From a virus: a stretch of 22,100 nt of DNA. How positions within the stretch are numbered: position 1 is the first letter of the stretch; the number at the start of each line of letters is the position of its first letter. The translations under genes were made by a program, and so were the position numbers. Location of the stretch: the IMG/VR virus record IMGVR_UViG_3300028800_000331, positions 1 to 22,100 of that record; one strand, 5' to 3'. This document shows positions 15,901 through 22,013 of this stretch, piece by piece. The notes beneath the pieces are model-generated. The model saw nothing but the letters and a program-made list of their open reading frames with translations. It searched no databases and had not been told where the DNA came from.

Positions 15901-16053
15901 GTAGATGTGCTGACCGAAGCCAACATCAACGCTTCAGGCTTTACATTCCAGGTGCTGAACGGCGGCGTAGGCGTAGCTCGGCACATCAATTGGATCTCAC
16001 GCGGGTTCAGTGTTGCTTTTGCATTGCTGTCTGTGCTATCTATGTGGGCATGA
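12994..16053 (+). CDS. Large tail-tip / host-specificity protein (GTA gp15- or gpJ-like)
   Basis: This 1019-residue protein forms the tail tip and probably contacts the host. The N-terminal third (SYGGVVVLVFGATRVAPNI, about 30-48) opens like gpJ-type tip proteins. Residues about 278-430 (DDDFLTDPGNDPIKLKRKRP, then NSVKLEY) match the 'putative phage tail protein' hub domain. LIRGAYSSTIASHAAGTNFM (about 588-608) is a conserved family block. About 663-745 resembles a fibronectin type III domain. Residues about 932-1007 (PAVSVTILDRQTGD, then GFTFQVLNGG and HINWISRGF) look like the usual C-terminal end. The last 14 residues after SRGF are unlike the family and probably came with the downstream insertion. 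GAGGA lies 13 bases upstream of the start. Confidence 0.85.
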   Translation: MGFLLGGLTASKPQAKTKPAYTGLQTQTSSYGGVVVLVFGATRVAPNIIWYGDFLAIPHTTKTKSGGKGGGSANTATTTYTYQTAVALGLCQGICTKIGTVWKAKAQTTLAAEGFTFFNGAYGQAAWSYLVTNHPTQAIRYSGTCYIAADALDLADSADLPNYTFEIFGLAQNGISSGPDALPRDIVTLLTTNAYWGAGLPSALLDASMTQFNNWCKATGMVMSPAYSEAKPCAEHIQDILTLTSSAWVWYGGIYTIIPYAEVAVSGNGTTFTPALTPEYDLTDDDFLTDPGNDPIKLKRKRPSDAYNSVKLEYLLRSNQYNSEVVETKNQAAIDQYGLRPMSTTQAHQFCLTQAALQSAHYMLLRESYLNTYEFSVGWKFILLDPMDIITITDTKMGIIRQPVRILEITEDDQGRLAMVVEELLTNQATGAVFAEPQGTRYSVDYNVAPGPINIPIMFEPPLALLSTGVQLEIWCGVSGVNPNTWGGCNVWVSYDGDTYQEIQDRVVGSSNMGVTTATLASFTRAAVGNTLDTIHTLAVDVTKGNGTLLSGTAQDAQNLATLCYVGGELIAYQTATLTGSHKYNLTYLIRGAYSSTIASHAAGTNFMRLDQSIIRVPVNTENIGRQIYLKFQGFNIYGGAIEDLADVPAYTYTPTGAALASALANPTNVTTAFVANILQITWDPIVDLRSPIDYEVRKGATFANSQVLGRTDSTHGFPAHGDGTYWISAHYRAPTGLDIYSFNPPSIDIVGADITQNIIASWDEGATGWSGTLTSMVKDGLTIELQGAGDLLSSSDWLAETDLLFGGVVSSGYYEAPAGHIITLAAVNTCPILMAWEVFGVSLSSDFLDIADFLGNPDFLGAQFNAEVSVQPQVSLSQDGVTYAAWINWNPGSYTFLTVKARILVSTLNPAVNAIVGSWQWGVDVPDLIQSAFGVPILAAGSTITFPKKYNLATPAVSVTILDRQTGDVDVLTEANINASGFTFQVLNGGVGVARHINWISRGFSVAFALLSVLSMWA

Positions 16054-16697
16054 CAAGCGGCATCTATAAAGTAACAAATGCGGCCAATGGCAAGTACTAT
16101 ATTGGGTCTTCAAGTGACATAGAAGCTCGGTGGGAAGACCACTTGTTTCACCTGCGACGCGGTACGCATACAAACCCCCACCTACAAGATGATTGGCGGC
16201 GCTTGGGTGGCGCTTCGTTTTTCTTATCGGTTGTTCGTATAGTGCGAAAAGACAAAGCTGCGCTAATCAAGGCGGAGCTTCGTGCTCTGTCCCAACTGTA
16301 CCCGTTCGATCCTGATGTGGTCTACAACATTAAGCTTATATCGGGCAGTAGTCTTGGATCGAAACGAACACTTGCCCAGCGAGCAGCGATGTCCCTTGCG
16401 GCGCAGCCACAAGCTGAACGGCAGCGAGGTATGTCGTTCGGTAAGAAATGGCGGCCAGGGGAAATGTCTAAGGAGCATCGTGCCAAGATTGGCAGGGCAA
16501 GCCGCCGGCGTTGGGCTGACCATAACTATCGAGAAGAGGTTTCAGCTAGAATATCAGCCGGCCTTAAAGGCCACCAAGTCTCTAATGAGACGCGGGCGAA
16601 AATGGCAGCAGCCAAACGAGGTCGAAAGTTGTCAGACGATACTCGTGCCAAAATGCGAGAAGCCCAACGACAGCGCCGAGCGCGTGAAGGCTGGTGA
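16050..16697 (+). CDS. Free-standing GIY-YIG homing endonuclease
   Basis: This 215-residue protein is a DNA endonuclease of the Seg/Mob type that spreads itself by cutting alleles lacking it. GIY (4-6) and YIG (17-19) are followed by Arg27 and His31, Glu76 and Asn93, the expected catalytic set. The basic C-terminal half has three NUMOD3-like DNA-binding repeats, at about 139-153 (MSKEHRAKIGRASRR), 178-191 (SNETRAKMAAAKRG) and 195-209 (SDDTRAKMREAQRQR). I chose ATG 16050, which overlaps the tail-tip stop (ATGA), because the motif starts at residue 4. An ATG at 15990 would add 20 residues read from tail-tip sequence. The DNA is visibly more AT-rich than its neighbours, a sign of transfer. No intron is seen. 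Confidence 0.88.
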   Translation: MTSGIYKVTNAANGKYYIGSSSDIEARWEDHLFHLRRGTHTNPHLQDDWRRLGGASFFLSVVRIVRKDKAALIKAELRALSQLYPFDPDVVYNIKLISGSSLGSKRTLAQRAAMSLAAQPQAERQRGMSFGKKWRPGEMSKEHRAKIGRASRRRWADHNYREEVSARISAGLKGHQVSNETRAKMAAAKRGRKLSDDTRAKMREAQRQRRAREGW

Positions 16698-16701
16698 AAC
16701 G

Positions 16702-16727
16702 CGTATGGTTGAAAGGATAACCATACG
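16702..16727 (+). promoter_or_regulatory. Perfect 9-bp hairpin upstream of the methyltransferase gene
   Basis: CGTATGGTT (16702-16710) and AACCATACG (16719-16727) pair perfectly around the loop GAAAGGAT, which itself looks like a ribosome binding site. The working site for the next gene, AAGGAAAC, starts one base after the stem. The stem is AT-richer than the other hairpins. It begins four bases after the endonuclease stop, so it could be a weak terminator, a translational control hairpin, or part of the insertion boundary. Confidence 0.5.
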
Positions 16728-16740
16728 AAGGAAACGAAGA

Positions 16741-17619
16741 ATGACCGAAGCGCTGATTTCACCAATCGCTGTAACGCCTGTTCGCGAAGGCGTTCTCGCC
16801 TACTTACGAACTGATGTCTATGTCGGGCGCTGCCTGGAGCTTTACGGCGAGCACTCGCCCGGCGAAGTTCGTCTTTTTCACGCATTGCTGAACAAAGGCG
16901 ACGCGGTGGTTGAGGCCGGCGCCCATGTGGGCGATCATACCTTGGCTCTGGCCAAGATCGTCGGCTCCGAAGGAAAGGTCGTCGCGTTCGAGCCTCAAGA
17001 GGCTCTTGCGGGCCTGCTGCTGACAAACCTCGCTATCAACAACGTCAGCGGGTGGACTTATGTAGCGCCCATCGCCCTTGGCGATGAAGCGGCCAAGGAT
17101 GATGTCTTCTGCCCCGATACCAATTACCTCGCGCCGGGCAATTTCGGCGGCATCAGCCTCAACGCCGTCAAGCACGGCAAGATCGTCACGCTCCAGTCTT
17201 TGGATAGCTTCGAACTCCCAAAGCTGGATTTTCTCAAGATCGATGTCGAGGGTATGGAGCTTGCCTTGCTCCGAGGCGCGGTCAACACCATTGGCATGCA
17301 CCGCCCGGTAATCTATGCCGAGAATGACCGGCCCGAGAAGTCGGCCGACCTCATTCGCTGGCTCATGGAAGCCGACTATCGGCTGTGGTGGCATTTGCCG
17401 CGGATGATCGATCGCGACAACTACAAGGGCAAGGCCTCGATCATCTACCCGAACATGGTCTCGATCAACATGCTAGCGTTGCCGTCGAAATTCCATCTGT
17501 CCTACTTCGATATCGAAGAACGTGATGGCAATCGGATGTGGCCAGTGGCCCAGATCGACGATCGGCCCGATGCAGAATACGACCGACGCCTAAAAACAGG
17601 AGTGATCAAGGATGCGTAA
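16741..17619 (+). CDS. FkbM-family SAM-dependent methyltransferase
   Basis: This 292-residue protein has a class I methyltransferase core. Motif I is VVEAGAHVGDHTLALAKIVG (about 56-75), the acidic end of strand 2 is VVAFEP (80-85), and LDFLKIDVEGMELALLRGA (about 162-180) is the FkbM signature. FkbM relatives mostly O-methylate sugars or small molecules. The substrate here is unknown: host surface glycan, virion glycan or something else. The open frame extends upstream to 16282, but that part only shadows the endonuclease gene. ATG 16741 has AAGGAAAC at a good distance. Codon use returns to the GC-rich style of the phage. Its stop overlaps the fibre start by eight bases, so it is probably co-expressed with the fibres. 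Confidence 0.85.
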   Translation: MTEALISPIAVTPVREGVLAYLRTDVYVGRCLELYGEHSPGEVRLFHALLNKGDAVVEAGAHVGDHTLALAKIVGSEGKVVAFEPQEALAGLLLTNLAINNVSGWTYVAPIALGDEAAKDDVFCPDTNYLAPGNFGGISLNAVKHGKIVTLQSLDSFELPKLDFLKIDVEGMELALLRGAVNTIGMHRPVIYAENDRPEKSADLIRWLMEADYRLWWHLPRMIDRDNYKGKASIIYPNMVSINMLALPSKFHLSYFDIEERDGNRMWPVAQIDDRPDAEYDRRLKTGVIKDA

Positions 17620-18775
17620 CATGATCAAGCACAGCATGTCGTGGGCGGCGGCGGCGCTGTGTATGCTGTCCGCCCTCTACGTCGGAATGCACCAGCCGAC
17701 CACCATGTCGGCGCCCGCCTCGCAGAACGCTACCGCGCTGCCGACCAGTAGTACCTATTCCGGTCTCCAGGCGGCAATCATCATCAACGGCGCGCTCGAT
17801 ACGTTGCTGTCGCAATCCTCGGGCGCCTCAGCACCGCCCACGCCTACCACATGGCAGACGTGGGCCGATACGACCAACAACCTGCTCAAGATCTGGAACG
17901 GCTCGGCTTGGCTGACGATGGGCAGCTTTGCCAGCAACCAGTGGGTAGGCTTTACCGGCGGAGTCAAGGACTCGGCGCCGACTACGACCGGGTCGGCGAA
18001 CGCCTATGTCCTCACCTATTCGCCGGCAACCACGGCCTACGTCTCGGGCATCGCCTATACCTGGACGGCCAGCTTCAGCAATACCGGCGCGGCTACCATC
18101 AACATCGATGGGCATGGCGCCGTCGCCATTACCAAGCGCGGGACAAGCGCTGTCGCTAATGGCGATATTCTTACCGGGCAGGTGGTGTCGTGCGTCTATG
18201 ACGGCACGGAATGCCAGATGTCCTCGCCGACAGCGGCGGTGGGCTTTACCGGCCCCGGCTCATCGACCGACAATTCGCTGGTGCTCTGGAATGGTACGAG
18301 CGGCAGTGCGGTTAAGGATGGGCCAGCCCTTGGCTCTTCTGGGCAGGTGATGACCAGCAATGGCGGTAGCTCCGCGCCATCGTTTCAGAACCTGCCGGCG
18401 ACGATCTCGGCCGCGACGCAGGCGCAGCAGGAAGCGGCAACGGCGACTACTGTCTATGACTCACCGGGCCGGCAGCAATTCCATCCCTCGGCGGCGAAGG
18501 CGTGGGCTTATGTCAATTCCGCGGGCACGATCGTCACCAGCTACAATACAAGCGGCAGCACGCATCCCGGCACAGGGCAATACACTGTGTCGTGGAACAC
18601 TGACTTTTCATCGGCCAATTACGCATGTGCCGCGATGATGACGGGTATCGCCACGAATGGCACAGTCAGCATCGCGAGCCAAGCGGCTGGCTCGGTGACG
18701 GTTAATGTCCGTTCGGGAAGCTCGCCGAGCCAATCAGATACCGCTTTTGAAATCATTTGCTTCGGCGACCAGTAG
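17612..18775 (+). CDS. Tail fibre-like protein with signal-peptide-like N-terminus
   Basis: This 387-residue protein has a fibre-type body. About 113-205 (GFTGGVKDSAPTTTGSANAY, then ATINIDGHGAVAI) is a repeat module common in phage fibres. The C-terminal region from about 290 (HPSAAKAWAYVNSAGTIVTS, then GTGQYTVSWNTDFSSANYAC, ending FEIICFGDQ) is a widespread fibre-tip domain. The N-terminus is odd: after a Lys/Arg segment comes the hydrophobic stretch SWAAAALCMLSALYVGM (about 10-26), like a signal peptide or membrane anchor. AGGAG nine bases before ATG 17612 supports this start, and no later ATG (17636, 17663, 17687, 17705) has a comparable site. It is probably a receptor-binding fibre, but may be exported or membrane-attached instead. 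Confidence 0.72.
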   Translation: MRNMIKHSMSWAAAALCMLSALYVGMHQPTTMSAPASQNATALPTSSTYSGLQAAIIINGALDTLLSQSSGASAPPTPTTWQTWADTTNNLLKIWNGSAWLTMGSFASNQWVGFTGGVKDSAPTTTGSANAYVLTYSPATTAYVSGIAYTWTASFSNTGAATINIDGHGAVAITKRGTSAVANGDILTGQVVSCVYDGTECQMSSPTAAVGFTGPGSSTDNSLVLWNGTSGSAVKDGPALGSSGQVMTSNGGSSAPSFQNLPATISAATQAQQEAATATTVYDSPGRQQFHPSAAKAWAYVNSAGTIVTSYNTSGSTHPGTGQYTVSWNTDFSSANYACAAMMTGIATNGTVSIASQAAGSVTVNVRSGSSPSQSDTAFEIICFGDQ

Positions 18776-18784
18776 GAGTCACCA

Positions 18785-19876
18785 ATGCCCACTTATGCTG
18801 ACCTTCCTACGACACCGCCGCTTCCGGGGCTGGCTGGCGTCGGCGATATGAACAACAACTTTAACGCCCTTATCGCCGCCCTGTATCCATCGTCGTTGAC
18901 CATCAACGACGACTTCTCGGTCTGGCAGAACAGCCAAGCGTTGGGCTCGACGGCGGTCGCCGATGATATCTATACCAGCTGCGACGGCTTCTATGTGCTA
19001 ACGCAGACCGCCAGCGTCAACGTTAGCCAGCTTACGTTTCCCGAGAATGGCTACCCCTTCGCCTTGCGGGTAACGCAGAACCAGGCTTCCGCCCAACGCT
19101 TCGGCTTGGCGCAGATTATCGAAGCGGCGGACTCGCAACGCTACCGCGGCGGTAATATCGCCGGCCAAGCCCGCATCCGCTGTTCATCCTCGCAGGCGAT
19201 CCGCTATGCCCTATGCGAGTGGGTCGGCACGGCCGATGCGGTGACCAGCGACATCGTCGCCTCATGGACCAGCGGCACCTATACGCCGGGCAACTTCTTT
19301 CTCGCGTCCAACCTGAATGTGCTGGTGGTGGGTGCTGTTACGCCGACAGCCAATGTGTGGACCGATCTGGCCGCCGTCACCGCGGCTTGCGGCAATTCGG
19401 CGAACAACTTGATCCTGTTTGTATGGACAGAAGGAACCGCCGCGCAAAACGTCACTCTCGACTTCAACAGGTTCCTCATACAGCCCGGCGCCTCGATCTT
19501 CAAGCCGGCGCGGCTGCCCTATGCTGTCAATCTGGAGCGGTGCCAACGGTTCCTTCCGGTGTTCGACGCAGCCCTTGGGGCTAGCTCGCCGGTAGGAGCG
19601 GGGTTTCTGGTTAGCGGCACCACGGCTCGAATTACCTACAGGTACCCGAAACGCACACTCAAGGCGCCGACTGGTGTTACCGTACTGAACGCCGCCAATT
19701 TCGTCGTCGAGAATTTGGCGACCAGCACCGCTGCATCGGGGGTCGGGCTTGTCAGCGCCGGCACCGATGCTTGTGAGTTTAACTTTACTGTAACCGGCTT
19801 GACCGCCGGGCAGGGGATTGTTGGTCGAGCCGGCAATGTTAATTGTCTGTTCCTGCTAACTGGTAGCCAGCTGTAA
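18785..19876 (+). CDS. Second tail fibre / carbohydrate-binding tail protein
   Basis: This 363-residue protein starts with a short segment (PTYADLPTTPPLPGLAGVGD, MNNNFNALIAAL) typical of fibre N-termini. Residues about 38-260 (LTINDDFSVWQNSQALGS, then SCDGFYV, then the strand LDFNRFLIQPG) follow the jelly-roll pattern of phage tail proteins reading N-x-D-F-x-x-W/Q-x...DRW. The C-terminal 100 residues are beta-rich, without charged clusters. This looks like a glycan-binding adhesin. AGGAG lies before the start, nine bases after the previous fibre's stop. Its composition and position support a role in host attachment, but the ligand cannot be read from the sequence. Confidence 0.72.
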   Translation: MPTYADLPTTPPLPGLAGVGDMNNNFNALIAALYPSSLTINDDFSVWQNSQALGSTAVADDIYTSCDGFYVLTQTASVNVSQLTFPENGYPFALRVTQNQASAQRFGLAQIIEAADSQRYRGGNIAGQARIRCSSSQAIRYALCEWVGTADAVTSDIVASWTSGTYTPGNFFLASNLNVLVVGAVTPTANVWTDLAAVTAACGNSANNLILFVWTEGTAAQNVTLDFNRFLIQPGASIFKPARLPYAVNLERCQRFLPVFDAALGASSPVGAGFLVSGTTARITYRYPKRTLKAPTGVTVLNAANFVVENLATSTAASGVGLVSAGTDACEFNFTVTGLTAGQGIVGRAGNVNCLFLLTGSQL

Positions 19877-19916
19877 CGCGATGGCCGTATGGCTTGGTGG
19901 AAGGGAGAAACAGGCT

Positions 19917-20654
19917 ATGGCAATCAAAATTCCGGACATCGCTATCATCAATCGCAGCTCGGTCGTCAGCGATCAGGATGTCGCCGCCGCTACCAACGCA
20001 GTCCAGAAACAGATCAACGACAACTTTGCGCCGGTGTGGAACCAGATTGCTTTGCTTGTCGTGATGACCAAGTTCGATGCCATTCCGCCGGGCTTCTGGA
20101 CCATGATCATTGCGGACGATACCGATCAGGCGAACGCCCTCGGCTATCATCTGCAGGATACGACGCCTGCAGGTTTCGTGTTCGCCAAGACCGACGCTTC
20201 CTATGGTCTTTCATGGACTGTGACATACAGCCACGAAATCCTTGAGATGCTGGCCGATCCTTGGGTGGCTGCTACCGCTCTCAAGATGGACCCGGTTACG
20301 AAACAGCCGCTTGCCCTGATCTCTTGGGAGGTGTGCGATCCGGTAGAGGCGGATGATCTCGGCTACGCCATCGACGGCATTCGGCTTAGCGATTTTGTCT
20401 ATCCGGCATACTTTCAGGATTGGAACACCTACAGCGCCTACGACAAGATGGGGCACATAGCTGCCCCGTTCGAAGTGGCTCGGGGCGGCTATGTGTCGGG
20501 GTTCGTTCCCGGCCAAGGCTGGGTGTCCCAGCAAACCGCACATCAGAGTACCCGACTGGCGAGAAGGGGGCCGTACAGTCGGACATCCCGCCGGCCTCAG
20601 GCCTTGGCCGAAAGCTTGCGGAATCATCAGCCCCTCAAATCACGACCACTCTGA
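19917..20654 (+). CDS. HExxE-type metallopeptidase-like protein
   Basis: This 245-residue protein carries SHEILEMLADPW (His106, Glu107, Glu110, Asp114) and ISWEVCDPVEADDLGYAIDG (Glu138, Asp141), then LSDFVYPAYF and PFEVARGGYVSG. I recognise this pattern from uncharacterised bacterial and phage proteins of the form SHE-x-x-E-x-x-x-DP ... E-x-x-DP-x-E ... SDFV-P-x-(Y/W)F. The arrangement suggests a metal site, but peptidase activity is unproven and I cannot name a family. ATG 19917 follows AAGGGAG by nine bases. The in-frame ATG 19881 lacks such a site. There is no signal peptide. The last 40 residues turn Arg-rich and may reflect a frame change. A virion, lysis or host-directed role is possible. 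Confidence 0.65.
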   Translation: MAIKIPDIAIINRSSVVSDQDVAAATNAVQKQINDNFAPVWNQIALLVVMTKFDAIPPGFWTMIIADDTDQANALGYHLQDTTPAGFVFAKTDASYGLSWTVTYSHEILEMLADPWVAATALKMDPVTKQPLALISWEVCDPVEADDLGYAIDGIRLSDFVYPAYFQDWNTYSAYDKMGHIAAPFEVARGGYVSGFVPGQGWVSQQTAHQSTRLARRGPYSRTSRRPQALAESLRNHQPLKSRPL

Positions 20655-20671
20655 AAAGGAAACAGAAGCCT

Positions 20672-21343
20672 ATGCGCTACATCAACCAGTTGGCGGCTGT
20701 CGCGGTCCTCGCGCTGTCGCTGATGGGGTGCGCCAACAGCGGCGTTACCACTACTTCATCCCAGACTTCCACCCAGCAACTCTACCAATCCTTCGTGGCA
20801 ACGCCGGTGGCGGCTTCGATCTTGGCGCAGACCGGCGCTTCGCTCGAAACCGCATGCGTGATCAAGCCGAGCAGCCAGCTTCGAACCGACGTCAATACGG
20901 CGCTGCTCTCGATCTCGGCGGCGCTCACCGCCGGCAACAAGGTGATTCAGGATGCCGCCGCCGCGTCGCCGCCTGCCGATCCATCCGCGGCATCGGTTGG
21001 CCTCAATTCCGCCGAAGCGGTTCTTTCGACGCTGCAATCGCAGCTGGCGGTCCTCAAGGTATCCCCAGCGGCCGCGTCCCGAGCCTTGGCGGCAACGCAC
21101 AGCAAGGGCGCGTCCATCGCTACGCTGGCGCCGGTCATCATCAACTTGGTGATCCAGAACCTGCCGCTGATCATCAGCAGCGTCAGTTCGTTGGCGCCCA
21201 TCGTCGAGGGGTGGATCGATTCCCTGAGAGGCGGTACGGCGACGACGGCGCCTCTGACAGCGGCCGATGTACAGCACGCCATCGATTCCTTGAACGGCAG
21301 CCTCGCCTCTTGGCAGAATGCCGGCTCGACGGTGTGCCAATGA
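20672..21343 (+). CDS. Phage-encoded lipoprotein (unknown function)
   Basis: This 223-residue protein begins with a lipoprotein signal peptide (RYINQLAAVAVLALSLMGC), with Cys20 as the likely lipidated residue. Ser22 and Asn23 zones follow without an Asp at +2, so outer-membrane sorting is plausible. The mature part is Ala/Ser-rich and helical (DVNTALLSISAALTAGNKV, then SAEAVLSTLQSQLAVLKV). Residues about 150-178 (IATLAPVIINLVIQNLPLII) are strongly hydrophobic. AAGGAAAC provides the ribosome binding site. The stop overlaps the holin-like gene start (ATGA). No family was recognised. Position at the head of the lysis block suits a lysis accessory protein, and superinfection exclusion is another option. 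Both are inferences. Confidence 0.75.
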   Translation: MRYINQLAAVAVLALSLMGCANSGVTTTSSQTSTQQLYQSFVATPVAASILAQTGASLETACVIKPSSQLRTDVNTALLSISAALTAGNKVIQDAAAASPPADPSAASVGLNSAEAVLSTLQSQLAVLKVSPAAASRALAATHSKGASIATLAPVIINLVIQNLPLIISSVSSLAPIVEGWIDSLRGGTATTAPLTAADVQHAIDSLNGSLASWQNAGSTVCQ

Positions 21344-21810
21344 GCGCGGCCGGCATCGTCATCGATTGGTCGCCGCTGGTCACCGCCGGGCTGCAGGCGC
21401 TGGCGGGGCTTGTCCTGGCTCTCGGCGGGGTGGCCATTACCCGCCTGATGGCGAAGCTCAAGATGGACAAGGATGACAAGGTCCGCGGCTATCTCGACAC
21501 CGCGCTGAACAACGCGGTCAACTATGGGCTGGAGCAATCCAAGGTTCTGGTGACGGGGGATCATCTCGATACCACGATCAAGAACCAGGTCGTGGGCAAT
21601 GCCATCGCCTACGTACTTCAGCACGTGCCGGATGCCGTCGACAAGTTTGCCGGCGGCAACCCCGAGGCTTATGTCCAGCAGCGGGTGGAATCCATCCTCG
21701 GGGCCAGAACGAACGATGTGGCCACCCAGGTAGCGGTGGCCACGGCCTCGGCACCAACCACCGTGGTCGAGGCGCCGAAGCCGAAGCCGCCCGAGCCCGA
21801 GGGTCGATGA
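21340..21810 (+). CDS. Holin-like membrane protein (LLH-type pattern)
   Basis: This 156-residue protein has one N-terminal membrane segment (about 11-34, SPLVTAGLQALAGLVLALGGVAI), followed by a charged helical domain (YLDTALNNAVNYGLEQSKVL about 51-70, then KNQVVGNAIAYVLQHVPDAV about 81-100, and YVQQRVESILG about 111-121). It ends in a Pro/Lys/Glu tail (EAPKPKPPEPEG). One membrane helix followed by an A-V-x-x-x-EQ helix and a K-x-x-x-(V/A) block resembles LLH-type holins. It overlaps the lipoprotein stop (ATGA at 21340-21343) and the following gene start (ATGA at 21807-21810). This coupling and the spanin-like genes behind it support a lysis role. A small structural membrane protein is the alternative. 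Confidence 0.62.
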   Translation: MSAAGIVIDWSPLVTAGLQALAGLVLALGGVAITRLMAKLKMDKDDKVRGYLDTALNNAVNYGLEQSKVLVTGDHLDTTIKNQVVGNAIAYVLQHVPDAVDKFAGGNPEAYVQQRVESILGARTNDVATQVAVATASAPTTVVEAPKPKPPEPEGR

Positions 21811-22013
21811 CCGTCTGGGATTTCATCGGCCCTATCATCAAAGCGGTCCTTGCCTTGCTCATGGGCAAGGACCGCCAGACGGGGCGCGATGAGCAGCGGG
21901 CCGCTGACGATGCGGCCGCTGCCAAGGTCGTGGAGAAACAGCGCGATGAAGCGAACAAGCCTGCTCCTACTGCTGACGATCTTCTGCAGCGGATGCGTGA
22001 CGGGGAATTCTAG
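21807..22013 (+). CDS. Short inner-membrane spanin-like (Rz-like) protein
   Basis: This 68-residue protein has an N-terminal hydrophobic segment (about 5-19, DFIGPIIKAVLALLM) followed by a highly charged helical region (KDRQTGRDEQRAADDAAAAK, then KVVEKQRDEANK) and a C-terminus DLLQRMRDGEF. One membrane anchor plus a charged helix and a nested lipoprotein frame in its 3' part is the Rz/Rz1 arrangement. It is much shorter than lambda Rz, so the bridging would need a short periplasmic reach or a different mechanism. The identification rests mainly on the overlap with the lipoprotein frame at 21946. Confidence 0.6.
   Translation: MTVWDFIGPIIKAVLALLMGKDRQTGRDEQRAADDAAAAKVVEKQRDEANKPAPTADDLLQRMRDGEF

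Noticed and set aside
15990-16049. Earlier ATG for the homing endonuclease
   Set aside because: The 20 added residues are the tail-tip 3' end read in another frame. GIY should stand close to the N-terminus, as it does with ATG 16050.
16282-16740. N-terminal extension of the methyltransferase frame
   Set aside because: The open frame runs back over the endonuclease gene, but that part has no methyltransferase similarity. ATG 16741 has a good ribosome binding site and starts just before the conserved core.
20420-20671. N-terminal extension of the lipoprotein frame
   Set aside because: It would bury the lipoprotein signal peptide inside a longer protein. ATG 20672 follows AAGGAAAC and begins a perfect signal peptide. 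The extension is kept only as a possible frame-disturbance finding.
20491-21339. Upstream part of the long open frame leading into the holin-like gene
   Set aside because: It shadows the metallopeptidase-like and lipoprotein genes in another frame. The coupled ATG at 21340 is the credible start.
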